Source of the DNA: Lucifuga dentata
Lineage: Eukaryota > Chordata > Actinopteri > Ophidiiformes > Bythitidae
Length of the DNA stretch: 64,000 nt
Assembly (NCBI GenBank): GCA_014773175.1
Contig: VXCM01002031.1
Coordinates: 1-64,000 of the forward strand
Direction of reading: 5' to 3'
Shown here: one piece after another, positions 20,650 to 32,787 of the stretch
Position numbering within the stretch: position 1 is the stretch's first letter
Layout of the letters: each line of letters starts with the position of its first letter
Notes under the pieces: generated by a model
What the model saw: only the letters and a program-made list of their open reading frames with translations
Database searches by the model: none
What the model was told of the DNA's origin: nothing
Program-made: the position numbers and the translations under genes

Positions 20650-21452
20650 GGCAGAAACTGGCTTCCATAGATAATGCTTTTAGCAATTCTATAAATTTAT
20701 ATAAATATTAATGTTCAGAAAAACACATTTTTCAATCCTTGTGGAACATCCATTTTTGCAAATTTGAGACATGCAGCAAATTTGAGGCATGCTTTCTTTC
20801 ATTTTGTTCTTCCATGAACGTAATTTTGTAAAGCGTTTTTATTATAGTTGACACGTGAACAGAGATTGCAGACAGTTCTAAATATTTCTGAAGATCATGT
20901 GCTGTTACCCTTGGGTTCTTTTTCATCTCTATCATATCTTTGCAGGGCACCCACTCCTCCCAGAAATAACAGCAACAGTACTAAATTCCCTCTATTTGTA
21001 AAGAGTTTCACTTATGAACATTGGGGTATTTAAAGATGCTTTGTAGCCTTTTCCAGCTTCATGCATCTCTGGATTTCTTCTTCTAGATCCTCTGAACTTT
21101 GTTTTCATCAGACCCCAGTTCACATGAACAGAGAAGTGCAGAGTCTGTCAATAACTGGACTGTGTGCCTTTTTAAAGGGGACATCTCTACACCCCACACA
21201 TCCAATGCCATCTCACTGAGTAGAACATCTGACTTCACTGTGCTTCTGGAGAAGTTATTACCTCAAAGGATCACTTGCATTCTACAACTTAGAATGTGAA
21301 TGTTTAGATGATATTATTTTCACTGCTGTCAAGAGTGTTATTATTTCTTCATCATGACTTTCAGCAGATTGTGTTTGTCATCCACATTTGATGTGTAATT
21401 AATGCAGAAATCCTAGAAATTCCAAAGGGTTCACAAACTTTATTTTGCCTTT
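20650..21452 (-). mobile_element. degenerate Tc1/mariner-like element
   Basis: On the minus strand an open segment at 20950-20732 reads like the N-terminal helix-turn-helix of a Tc1-type transposase (DMIEMKKNPRVTAHDLQ...SAISVHVSTI). It is preceded by leader sequence back to about 21452, where AAGGGTTCACAAACTTT resembles a Tc1-family end. No complete transposase frame survives. It lies between psmd1 and the C2orf72-like gene and may supply the AATAAA near 21440 on the minus strand. Confidence 0.6.
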
Positions 21453-21580
21453 GTATACAAAAAAAAGTAAAAGTAAAGAGTTCCATTCATATTACAGCTA
21501 GTGCAATTTAAAAAATTGATCTAAGGCACCAAAATATTCACATTGACTGACTACATTGATATGTATCATATCCATATAAC

Positions 21581-21692
21581 CTAATGTTTAATTTGAAATG
21601 TTACAGTGCAAGTTCTCTTCTCTAGGCTGACTGACCCTAATGTTTAATTTGAAATGTTACAGTGCAAGTTCTCTTCTCTAGGCTGACTGACT
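21581..21692. repeat. 56-bp tandem duplication
   Basis: A 56-bp unit beginning CTAATGTTTAATTTGAAATG occurs twice with no spacer and no visible difference. Its size is close to the contig-overlap duplications seen at N joins, so it may be an assembly artefact rather than a real repeat. Confidence 0.8.
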
Positions 21693-21839
21693 TTTTCAAC
21701 CTTACACAGACTTCATAAACTAAGTGAAGGTATAAATAAGCAGCTTCAGCACCAGATGACCCATAAGCCCCAATGTTGACTTAACAGTAACAAATATTGT
21801 CCACATAGTGATGCGGGTGCACCCACTAGTCATGTCATT

Positions 21840-24407
21840 TCAGCTGTCCCTTCCCATGTCCACATGAGGTCCAGCAGACAAGGAAGTGGCTTTCAGGGGA
21901 ATTCCTTCCTCTAAACTTCCTGCATCACCTGAAAAACAATCAAACCACTGTTATACATTCCTTTTGTCTGGCTTTGAGTTTAATAGATGATGTGGTCTAG
22001 ATAAATGAGGTATTGTAGTCCTTGAAACATGGCTAAAACATTATTGTGGATCAATGTGAAAGTTGTTGCATTCCAAAAATTATATTGTGATGATGTGTTG
22101 CAATTTGTTTTGTCATGTTTAGTCACTTTTCTTTGACCTTCATCACTTGCTTTTACTGCGAATTGTGTTTCCCCAAATGTTCGAAATTAATTTTTATTAG
22201 TAACCACAGAGTATCTCAGATTTTCTTTATTTCTTGCATTCGACTGTACATTACTGCCTGTAGAGAGAAATTAGTGATGATAATGGTAAAGTTTTTTTTC
22301 AGTCCTGAAAAAGTGGGATCTTTCAGTTACCTTAAAACAGCACATTTTGTGGCAACATTCTGATATACCAAGGCTGTTGTAACTGGGAAAATTGGTTTCT
22401 GTGGGGTCTGTTATGATGGATTTTTGCCTTTTCAGATTATATCCTAATATTTTAGATCTTTGCAACATATTCTGCTGTCAAATGCCACTGTACCTGCTGA
22501 AATCTGATGTGGTGCCTTAGCATCTACAATTTGCCAGTCATCAGTCCACAGAAAAAAATACCATCATAGACAAATACAAAAAAGGGTGAATTTGAACTTG
22601 GTTTCAAAGCTGTTTGAGGTCTTTCTGTGTGGAGTTTGCATAATTTTCTGCTGCAATCTCTGAAAATTGGAATCGGTGAATATCATGTAATAGGATTATA
22701 AAATAAAATGTTTAGAAATACGATACATTTAGCAAAATTAATGATTTATGGTGAATCTCACTTTAACATATAAGCCACAGTAAAGAGAGAGATTGTTTTT
22801 GAAAAAGAGAGAATTTCCTGTCAGGTTGGAAATGCTGCATCCAGCCCAGTCAGACTGAAGGGGTGGATGGCGCTGTTACCTCTTTGCCTGCTGGTTGAAG
22901 AGCTGTTGGCCTGGCCTCTGCCTCCTCTTCTTCGAGGCCACAACAAACATTGGAATGGCCACAAAAGAGGGTTGCCGCTATCCCTGGTATCATCTGAAAA
23001 GATGACAGTAAGGATTTATGAATTTGGTCAGTTATCTAAGAACCAGGTTGTTTCATGAATGCCCCTTTTGTTCGCGGGGCCAAGCCTGGGGAAAAAAAAA
23101 CATGTCTGGTATTATGAGTATCAGGGCTGACCTACATAGTGAACTGCCCTAACAACATAACAATAATGTTTGTCTATAAAAGTCCGACAGGGACTAGAAG
23201 TGTGTTGTGGTACTCACTAGTTTTCCTCCCACAAACTCTCTACAATAAACCTATTAAATACTCCTAGTCAGTTTGTAGTTCTCAGAACTAAATGTAAGGC
23301 AACCATAGATTTTGGTATTTAGTTTCCTAGAGCATCACACTTTTAGGCTATAATATTAAGCTCAGACTTGTAACCTTCGTGGATCTCTTCCACATCTTTA
23401 CTACTGTAGTGTTCTCATTAAGAAAGGGTTCAAACGTCATGTTGACAAGCATCTGCTTGCTAACATGTCTTTGTGGAAAATGTTTTGCTTAAAACGATAT
23501 GGTCTGGGCGAGGAGAAGCTAGACTTCATAAAGTTTGACATTACATTAACATTCCCATAACTGCAAGCAACTAAGATTTGTCTGTGCTATGGATTATTGT
23601 GTAAACATGATATGAAACCAAGAATGTGTAATATGTTGTTACACCTGCTGTTTGAGATGACTGTATAACTCTGCAGATGTTTTTCTTGATGTCGAGCATT
23701 TTATCCTTTGTGTTGGGAATGAAACTGCCAACCCATATCGCATCTGGAGAATGTTTGCGGAACACCGAGCGGATCATGCGCTCCAGAAGTTGCGCACACT
23801 GCCGCGTCTCTGCGCTCTCCAACGTGCTGCGTATTAATCCGATCAGAGCTGGCCGGCTGCTGCTGCCACGTTTCGTACGGGCTCTCACGTCCTTTAGGAT
23901 TTCTTTCAAGCACACCTCATTGGACATTCTGCTGAGAAACTGCTGTCTGAAAAGGAATATGATGACAGGAGAGTCTATCGTTCGCTTTAGGTTGTAAATG
24001 TTTGCGCTCCACGTTGCGGTTCTCTGAACGTTGCCATTCCGCCTCTCAGAGTCCTCTCCTGCCGGCTTATTGGTTCTGAAACCCGAATCTTCGGGTCTCG
24101 TTGTCAGCGGGATGTCGTTGCATTTGGGATTCTGGCTGTTGCAGCAAATTTGGTTTTTACATGCAGCGTCACCGTGGCTGCTTAAAGGGGAGGTATGGAG
24201 CTGTCCGTCGCTGCCGTCTGCAGCGCTGCTGTGGTCAAACATGTCGCGGATGAACTCCTGTAATATTCCGGCGTTCTCCTCATGTTCCTTTTCACACGCA
24301 TCACTCACCAAATACGCCTTCTCCTTTCCACCGATCAGCGTGATAACCTTCTGAAACTCCCTCTCCTCCTCGGGCAGCGTGTCCTCCAGCCAGACCGAAG
24401 CTTCCAT
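21840..24407 (-). CDS. c2orf72: C2orf72-like protein (three exons, complete)
   Basis: Exons 24407-23645, 22993-22880 and 21928-21840 join in phase (763+114+89 nt) to give 321 residues. Human C2orf72 is of similar length. Residues 1-55 read [20 protein letters not shown], then [16 protein letters not shown] and FIRDMFDHS, in the N-terminal pattern I remember for that family. A charged, disordered-looking stretch follows, then a more conserved block ([49 protein letters not shown]). Exon 2 encodes [16 protein letters not shown] and exon 3 a short tail with EEGIPLKA. No signal peptide or transmembrane segment is evident, and no function is known for the family. The position upstream of psmd1 on the same strand matches human synteny. 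The start is the first ATG of the frame after the poly-T/N run at 24437-24474. Exon structure is well supported; family identity rests on memory and synteny. Confidence 0.75.
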
Positions 24408-24893
24408 CGTTGCGAAATTAAGGACGCGAATTTTGATTTTTTTTTTNTTTTTTTTTTTTTTTTTTTTTTTTTTTGTAGTGAGCTGTATATATGGGTGAGA
24501 ATTATTCATTCACTAGTATCTCATTTCACTACCACATTCCTGACCTGTGGACATGCAGAAAACTTCCTCGCTGTCAAGAGGAAACGCCAGCAGGGAGTGT
24601 GGAAGAAAGGCTCAGGGTGCGTTTTTATTGGCTGCTGCGTGTGATGGGCGGGGCCAACACAGGCCTATTACAAGATAATGAAGTTAATCTTTAATGCGTT
24701 GCATAGTATTAACTAAATACATACAAACTAATGAGGTGAAATATGAAATGAATGGAAGTTGAGTTCTTCGAATGACATCACAACCACAGTAAGAGGAATA
24801 GTACAGTAGAGATAGAGTTATTAATAGGGCCTCAGTCTCCATGGATTTCTTGCAAACAATCAGTTGGCAGGAAGGCCTGTGGATGATGAAATC

Positions 24894-27800
24894 TCAGGGT
24901 GCAGAGTTCAATTTCTTTATTCCCATTACTCTCATTGAAAAGAGTCGTCTGTTCTCTCCAAGGTTGTAGATGCCTGGCTTCACAAAGAAAAGAGAAGATG
25001 ACAATCATGAGCACCAACTTCTCCAACACAAGCTTTACTGGTCTAATTCACATCTTCTACATAATTGTTAATTTAACTTCAGCAGTGCTTAATTTCTTTG
25101 TAAGATCAATTTGGCTTTCACCCTAAAACACTCCACCACTTCAGCAGTCACTCTGTTGAATTCCTGAGACTCTTTAATCCTTTAATCCACCCATGCCTGG
25201 TCTTTAATTTAAAGGTGCTGTCAGTCTGGCATTCTACTGACCACAATCTGAAGTACCAGTCGCACAATTTCAAAAAAACCAGAGCAACTTGGTCTATGCG
25301 TGACTGCCTTAGTGTTTACTGACATATGAATGATAAACCAGAAGTCTGACCAAAATGCAACACAGCGGCATCAGCCTTTGACCTTTAGACTGGCTGAACA
25401 TTGATTGGTTGGGTGGTGTGCTTGCTATTATTTGGCTTTTCCCAAACAGAATCTCTAGGCACATTTAGATATTTAGTTAACATCTAGCATTTCTCTGGCT
25501 CTGGGATTGTTTCTGACATGCTATTCAGAGTCACTGATGGTGATTTTAATAGGTTAACTTTGTCTTCCTCCACTCCTTATGCATTTAATTACTTCAACCC
25601 TAACCCTGATGGTAAAGTTTACAGTATATCTGGGATCTCTTTTTTTTTTTTTTTANTTTTTTTTTTTTTTGCAACAATTTGAAGTTCACAAAAGTCATGT
25701 CTCTACAATTCTGTTAGTCTGTTGGAGTTGATACAGTATACTGACCTCTTTGTACAGGGAAAGCAGGAGCTGAGGCTCCAACAGCTCAATAGGTCCAGCA
25801 AGAGAGACCCGGAAACCTAAGCGAACTGAAAAAAAGTGAAGTTCTCATAAGAATAGTCTATAAATTTGCATTTGGTTTTAGTACAAAATATTAGAGCAAG
25901 TGAGTCTAACTGTCTTAAAAATCCTGTATCAGCCAGGACAAAATGGAATAGGAAGGTGAACTTTCCTGTATCAGAACAGTTCAGACTGAGGTCAAGTACT
26001 GATCGCAGATTTGACACAAAAAAAACTTGATTTACCTTACACACTATTTTTTAATTTTCAAAAGCAAACAATATGAGCGGCAACGTAATTGTACTTCAGA
26101 TAATATGATTCAATATTTAATAGTTTTAAGTTAACTTTTGGGTCTAAACATGCTAGAGTTGATGGTGCCAATTTTGCCTGAATCCATCTGACACCAGAAC
26201 AGGACAACAACACATATCTGCTAACACTACAGCCAAGGTCAGCTTATCTTCAGTTCACTGCTAACACTTTTGTGTGGGAGGGTGTGGCAAAATTTTACAA
26301 CCTGTGATTTTCTTTTTTGACAGCAGATCTCTAAGAGACGAGAGGTGAGAGGCAGTCAGAATATTTGAAGGCAACATCGTGTCAGCGGAGGCAGAGCTTC
26401 TCTTTTTTCGGATGTTATTTTCTGTCATGCTGGAGTCAGACAGACTCCGCAGCTGCATGGGCAAGACTGTGGGAGGACAGGACATTCAATTCTGATTTTT
26501 ATGACTGTTTTAAAAAGTAAAATGTAAACATGTAAAGCACTTGTGCTGTTAAAATGCATTATTATTATCAACTCGGTTTACTTACTCCTCTATCAAGTAC
26601 ACAAAAAACATGATAACCTGTGGTGAAGGAATGCTGCAGGAGCTGCTGCTCCTCAGATGAGGAGGTTTTTGTCCACGGCCCATTTTCCCTGCAAGAACCT
26701 GAGACATTTTATGTAGTGAACTTTTAACAGAATAACTAATTTTCGTGTCAGTTATAAATTGGATAAGACATCTTTAAAATATGAGCTATTTTGCTTTTTT
26801 TTTAAGGTGAAAAACAGCAACATATTGATTGGGAAAAATGTTAAATAATAATCTTTACATTGAAACAATTTGCATTCTTTTCACAGACTAATTTTGATGG
26901 TCACAATAATCAGATTATTAAAAGTAAATCCACTGTTAGATATGTGATGTTCAAGCATATAGGAACTGTCAAAAAATATTGTAATTTGCTTTTTTGTTTT
27001 TTCCCTCTGCCCACCCTAAACTTAATGTATGTGCTTCCCCTTAATTTAGTGATTTCCTACATTTGGGTGAATTTTCTTTTTAATACAAGTCAAAATTTCA
27101 GAAGTTCTTATATTACTTTAAGGTACTTTTGTTACTCTATTGATTAGGCCTAGCATAATTAGCATTCCTATAATTTTACAATACAAGAAAAACAATTGTA
27201 TTCGAAGTACGATGTCATAGTGTCATTAACAGTACAACAATAAGGTAATTGTTTTTACATCTGACATTGATAAAAGTACAAATGTCTTACTGAGAAACAC
27301 GTTTCCAAGAAGCAGTAAGAAAAGCAATCGACCAAAAGAAGAAATGATGGTTGAGGTTCTTAATGGCAGAGACCCAAAATACGCTTTCCTCTTTGCCATG
27401 ATGAGTACAAGAGCAACTGAAGCGCTGGGGAAAGTGTCTCAAATGTATGTGGGAAGCAACATTATTATGTCCCACTTTCACACGATACACAATGGACCAC
27501 ACCTGTTATAAAGGGTGTTACATTTCAGCTTGGTTCTGTCTTTCCTTACACGCAGAAAACCTAACAAAGAGTCTGGGGGAGTCATAGACCCAGTGGGAAA
27601 AATTAGTAAAATGGTATAAAAGGTATTTTGAATTCTTAAAAATTGAAACACATAAATATTAAGACTAACAATATTCCTCATTACACCCCCATAACAAAAA
27701 TATGATAATGAAAACTAAAGGTGCGTTTTGGTTGAAATATCTCTTAATCCTCCTGCTTTGACCACACACCTCAATTTGCCAAGTCTGGATATGGTGTAAT

Positions 27801-28185
27801 TGATTGTGTTCTTGTGATGCAACTCCTATAAAGTCAACAGAGGGAGGGTAATAACTCAAACCAGGGACAGCTGCCAAGTAAAAGGGCATTAAATCATTTT
27901 CAAAAATGCATAATCTGTAACTTTTTCTTACAATGGCTCTGTACCATCATATTCTACTCTAGCACCATCATTTCATTTACAAACTGGTGTTAAATACAGT
28001 ACAAATTCACGTTACCTTTTCTAACTCACTACATATCGTTTCAAAAGACAAATGGCTTTTTTTTTTTTTTTTTTTTTTTTTGTAATATACCATAATGAGT
28101 CACAACCTGCTGCAGGTCTGATTCTGTCCACAGAGAATCTGTGGCCTGCAGAGGAAGTCGCCTTTCATACTGAGTGAGGTTAAAC
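24894..28185 (-). CDS. unrecognised gene, seven 3' exons (about 180 C-terminal residues)
   Basis: Exons in transcript order: 28185-28107, 27825-27770, 27572-27550, 26688-26618, 26452-26302, 25825-25746, 24977-24894. Each has AG/GT borders, and the reading phases agree through all six junctions, ending at TGA 24896-24894. The peptide begins FNLTQYERRLPLQATDSLW and continues NTINYTISRLGKLRLFVRFS. It has a basic Ser-rich stretch (KPPHLRSSSSCSIPSPQ), a Ser/Lys segment (LRSLSDSSMTENNIRKKRSS, then HLSSLRDLLSKKK) and the hydrophobic block GFRVSLAGPIELLEPQLLLS, and ends GIKKLNSAP. No membrane segment or catalytic motif is visible. The 23-nt third exon is unusually small. The 5' part and start codon were not found between 28.2 and 31.6 kb. 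I do not recognise the family. The gene lies 487 bp upstream of the C2orf72-like start on the same strand, so the two could in principle be joined in transcripts. Some exon borders may be wrong. Confidence 0.45.
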
Positions 28186-28724
28186 CTGAAAAGAACAATG
28201 TGAGGAAAATCCTACATCCACATATGTTGGTACAGGTTAGTCTACAAAGACCTACTGCTGATATGAAAATAAATATTATCTTACAGTACAAATCAAGTAT
28301 TTCCTGTTTTCATGATCAGAAATGAACTGGTTGCCTTTGCCTATATTTTACTTGGCACTATATTCAAATAAGTAACTATATATAACTATTTTGTTGTACA
28401 GTACAACACAGTGAGTTACAAAATGTAAAAGGGTGTAAAATTTGATTCAGCAAATGTGTGGCAGCTGAAGTTGTAGTTTAAGCTGAAGGCTTCCAGTTGT
28501 AGAAAATGACGATGAAATAATTATTTTCATAAAATGTTTTTGACCAGTTTTATTCTTCTTTCAACCATTTTTGTTTGGCCTTTTTAACCTTTTACCGTTT
28601 TTTTGGTTTGAAACATTTACCTTGTTTTTGACTTTTGCATCTTTGAACCATTTTTGTTTGAATACATTCACCAGTTTTATTTGTGACACCTTGATTTCAT
28701 GTTTCACACCCCATTTGTCATTTC

Positions 28725-28835
28725 TCACTCGTGTGTGTTTCATGTAAACCCACTTGTCTCCAGTGGGAATCGATCCGAGGCTGTTTGATCCATGACAACT
28801 CCAAAGCCCGTGTATTATTCCACCTTGCCATCTTC
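28725..28835 (-). repeat. tRNA-derived SINE fragment
   Basis: The minus strand carries a good B-box-like GGATCGATTCC near 28770 and, upstream of it, a degenerate A-box region (GGCAAGGTGG) with ACACGGGCTTTGGAGT. This is the layout of a tRNA-related SINE head. No intact cloverleaf is evident. Confidence 0.45.
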
Positions 28836-29165
28836 AGCGCTGGCAAACCTGCATGACCAGAGAGAATAAGAAGAGAAAATGAAGGACAAAACTGCAGAAA
28901 ACTCACCCAAAAAAAAAAAAAANCCCAAAAAAAAAAAAAAGTCACTGCATATTTTCATACAAATCTGTTACAATTTGTTATTGGCTGAAGGTCAAAGTTC
29001 ACCAAAACTGAACTTGACACAATATTTACATGCAAATACAAATTTGCCTACTTGAGTGAATCTGACAATTGTTTCGACTTCACTGAAATGAACTAAATTC
29101 GATGCAAAATTTTGCTGTCATAAATGCATATGTGAATGTGCCTGTAATCTTTTTCTAGAAATCAA

Positions 29166-29620
29166 ATCAATCCATTTGTCCTGCAGATTTAGTCTGTAAG
29201 AAATCCTTGACCCTGTGTAGCTCAACGGGTAGAACTCCCGGTTTGTTATGCAGAACCTTTAGATTTCAAATCCTGGTAGAACCATACTTCTGTGATTTGT
29301 ATCCTATAGTTTTCAAAGTAAAACAAGACAAACTTTGGCATCAAGAATCCAACCAAGAATGCTTGGAATGGGTCACATACTTCAACATCCATTATATTAA
29401 ATCTATCTATTCATTTGTCCTGCAGATTTGCCCTATAAGAGATATGACTGACTTCTAACTTGGGCTATAGCTCAGTTGGTAGAGACTGGATCTTATCATA
29501 CCGAAACTGTCAGTTTAAATCCCCTCACAGATTTTATTTTTGTCATTTTCATCCTATAGTTTTCAAAGTAAAACAAGAAAAACATTGGCACTGAGAGTCC
29601 AACCACATGGTAGTCTTGCC
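29166..29620 (+). repeat. two tandem tRNA-derived SINE units
   Basis: Two related units (about 29166-29395 and 29402-29620) share CATTTGTCCTGCAGATTT at the head and CCTATAGTTTTCAAAGTAAA in the body. Each contains a tRNA-like part (about 29210-29283 and 29460-29533) with a good A box (TAGCTCAACGGG; TAGCTCAGTTGG) and a decayed B box. They are not intact tRNA genes because the acceptor arms and B boxes are broken. Confidence 0.6.
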
Positions 29621-29852
29621 TAGGGCACCAAGGGACCTAGCACCATCATGGCCAGGAACAAAAAGACCTTTTTGAATGATGTATCATCATGTATTCTCCA
29701 GCCAGACAGCAGTTGTTCCTAGAATTGTTTAAAACGTCATGAACCTTCTCAGAATAGCCTTTAGATGGCAGGATTGTATAATATTTTGCATTGCAGGTCT
29801 TGAACATGAAACTGTTGTGTGCCAAACAAACAACTCCTTGTACAAACTTTAC

Positions 29853-29866
29853 CCACTAGGTGGCAG
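29853..29866 (+). promoter_or_regulatory. CTCF-type motif
   Basis: CCACTAGGTGGCAG fits the CTCF core consensus at all positions. It lies in gene-free sequence just right of the tandem SINE units. Motif match only. Confidence 0.4.
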
Positions 29867-31172
29867 TGTCTTCATATTGAGAGTGATTTTGTTTTCTTGA
29901 CTGTCCTGACACTGCTACTCAACAAGCAGCAGCAGCGGCATGTTAGACCGCTCCTGCTGCTTGTGCTGCACAAACAGCACAGCACACATAGGAGTCAGTG
30001 GCTGCAGAGGACTAAAATATTCATTATCACCATGTCAAAAGTGAGCAAATTCCTTTGAGCTCAGCCTTGATGAACATGAGTAAATTGGATGACATCAGTC
30101 ACGGAGAACATCCTGGGTGTGTATGATCACCATCTGCTGTAGCTTCAGGACAGCAACACGATGTATGCACGGATTATCAGAAATTAGTCAAACCACATAG
30201 ATGTCAGTGACATTCCCTTTGAAATGTGTTTCTCAATTTTTAACGGCCTACTTCGTGTGTCAGTCACACATCAGCAGGTGACAGAAGGATGTGGATGCTG
30301 CTGGAAACTTCAGCCATGCAGATGGTTGGGGCACTGCTGGGAATTGTGGGTCAGAATCTTATACCAGGGCCCATAGCCTGGTCCCTGAATGCATCGCCTC
30401 AGTGTTCTGAAGGGCCCTCTGCTGCATGGGCCCCACCTCTCCAACACATACAAGAAACAGAGGGTGATTTTTACCCAGGTTGGGGCTACATACAAAGACA
30501 TGCACACACATAAACAGACACATAACACACACTGAGCAAATTCACAAAATTTGTTGTGATTCCTCACTCTAACACCCCCTCAGTCCAAGTGAGGAAGACT
30601 TCTCTGTAAATCCTCCAAAAAGGAGCTACTGTCAGATTAAGGACAGAACACAGGACTGCAGTACACTGATAAATTTACCAGCTTTTAATGGTGAAAACAA
30701 TAGACTCACATTCTGTTCTTGTTCAGCTCAGTCACACTTAAATGCATTAAAAAGCATTGCTGAGACAGGCTGAAGTTGATTGTGCAACCTAATATTTGTC
30801 ATTGTGTGTACTGGCTAGCAGAGGTTGCACATTAATAGTTTAGCAGCAGCTACCAGACATTTATGTGCATTTTGTTATGTGGTTGCTGTTTATTTGAACT
30901 TTGTCTTGTTCCTCTGTTTTGTTGTCCATCATCACTGTATGAGCAAAAATCTCAAATGTTGATGGATTTCATGTTTTAAAAATTGAATTTGAATGTAAAT
31001 TGAATTTTAATCTAAATTTCTGTCAAAGGATTATGTGCTTCTCTGTGCATTTAGAAAAGTCTACCAATAACTTTTTCAAAACCCGTTATCTTACATCAAA
31101 ATGAATGTTTGTTATGCAAAAAACAAGACAGTTTTTCTTTCTTATTTTTGGTACATTTGCATGTTCTCATAC

Positions 31173-31175
<3 letters not shown>

Positions 31176-31225
<50 letters not shown>
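31176..31225 (+). repeat. (CA)25 microsatellite
   Basis: Uninterrupted CA dinucleotide tract, 50 bp. Confidence 0.95.
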
Positions 31226-31229
<4 letters not shown>

Positions 31230-31482
31230 TTGGAAACTATTGTTTTCTTTACACACAGAATCAGAGGTCACTGGGTTACAAGTTAATACAAGTTAACTCC
31301 TCCTTGCAGAAAAACACATCATTCTGAGCCAAAAGAAAAAAAAAACAGAGAATACAAGTTCTCCAGGAGCCCTGCAGTGTTCTGTCCATCCCTTCAGGGT
31401 TCAGACATTTACAAAGCCAAACAAACCGTCCACTGTAAGCAACTTTTCCAGCCCAATGGGCCTGGACACTGAGGACTTGTCC

Positions 31483-31513
<31 letters not shown>

Positions 31514-31548
31514 ATNGCCCAATGGGCCTGGACACTGAGGACTTGTCC

Positions 31549-31579
<31 letters not shown>

Positions 31580-31653
31580 ATGAGGGTGGGAGTGGGGCAC
31601 ACAGATGGTAACACCTTGAATACGTCAGACTAAAACCCATAGTGCATACAAGG

Positions 31654-31802
31654 TCAGAGGTCATCAGAGTCGACAAGCTCCACAGACTCGAGTAGAGGCT
31701 GAGGCTCACTAATTAAACTGCTCTGAATGGGGATGTAAGTTCTTACTGAACCTTGCGGCTCGGTGGCTGCTTCAGTCTGTCGTCTGGAATTTTTTGTAAT
31801 AA
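31654..31802 (-). CDS. possible terminal exon of an unrecognised minus-strand gene
   Basis: An acceptor (GTGCTTTGCAG) is followed at 31802 by an open frame of 48 codons ending in TGA at 31656-31654. After two leading bases the peptide begins ITKNSRRQTEAATEPQGSVR and ends in LLESVELVDSDDL. The short basic stretch right after the splice site and the acidic end resemble the cytoplasmic tail of a type I membrane protein, whose transmembrane segment would then be in the preceding exon to the right. I could not find that exon. Evidence is limited to the splice signal and composition. Confidence 0.3.
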
Positions 31803-32787
31803 CTGCAAAGCACAACAAAACTACTGGAATTTGTAATAAGAGGAAGTAAAGCTAATCACAGTCATTAGTAGATAACTTTGCATTAAAACATTAACAGTTT
31901 ACTCCAATAATCAGCTGGAATTATATATACATGTATATATAAATTTTTAAACTCGAACTTCAAGGGAAATTGTATAAACGAAACGTGCAAAGATTTTTTT
32001 TTAATCTTTTTTATTTATGTTCAATATTTGGGAGTTGTCAGTCAGCAAATTGATAATTTCAATGTCTGTACATGTTTCATTGAAGACTGAAGTTTTTTTT
32101 TTTCTGAATCTGTATCTTATAAGCAGAAATCAACTCATGTTGTCATTTTATGCGATTTCAAGCCACAAATCAAATTCAAGCCAAACATCCCAACAATCTC
32201 TTTATACTATGTGAAGAATTTACATTTTGCAGTTATGAAACATTTCTATAAAATAGGGACATACCATTGCCAAGGTAACAGCCTGTCTGAAAGTGAAAGT
32301 ATATTTCATTTTGCCATCTTTAAAAGGATAAAACATTAAAGGGCCTTCAGCTGTGTGACAGAGTTTTATGATGCAAATGTCTTAGGAAAAAAAAGGCCAG
32401 CTTTTGAATTGCAGGCCTTGGCTGCATTAATTGAATTATCTTTTCTGAACTGCAGGCATAGGGCCACATAAAGAATGAAGCTGGTGAAAAATTATTAAAA
32501 AAAAAAAAAAAGGCAGAAGCTGTGGCCAACCTTCCCTGCAGCAACAAAATATTTGGACTGTGTTTTCAGTGGTATACGTTGGAGAAATTATGCTATGAAA
32601 TTCAAGGAAATGAAAGCTTCTGAGAATGAATTGAGTGAAGAAGGTGATGATTGCAGGAGCCTTCAGCTGCTTGGCATCTATTCCACCAAAACCCACAGAA
32701 TGAGAGAGAGTGAATGACAGAGAAAGGTAGAGCATAAATGGAATCACACCGCTAATTCACCAATTATTATCACTAATTGCTGCCTCC

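Larger units (their letters stand above)
28836..31653. other. gene-poor stretch with SINEs and microsatellites
   Basis: Apart from the tRNA-like units, the CTCF-type motif and a (CA)25 tract at 31176-31225, nothing coding was seen. An N at 31516 is flanked by perfect 65-bp repeats (31451-31515 and 31517-31581). First exons of the unrecognised gene to the left may be hidden here. Confidence 0.5.

Noticed and set aside
25598..25615. Interstitial telomere repeat (AACCCT units)
   Set aside because: Only two units, within chance expectation.
27478..27889. Longer exons from the 27287-27502 and 27665-27889 open frames
   Set aside because: Their frames do not agree in phase with the neighbouring exons; shorter exons in another frame join without conflict.
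29460..29533. Functional tRNA gene
   Set aside because: The A box is good but the B box and acceptor stem are broken, and a related unit with the same body lies beside it, so it is a SINE.
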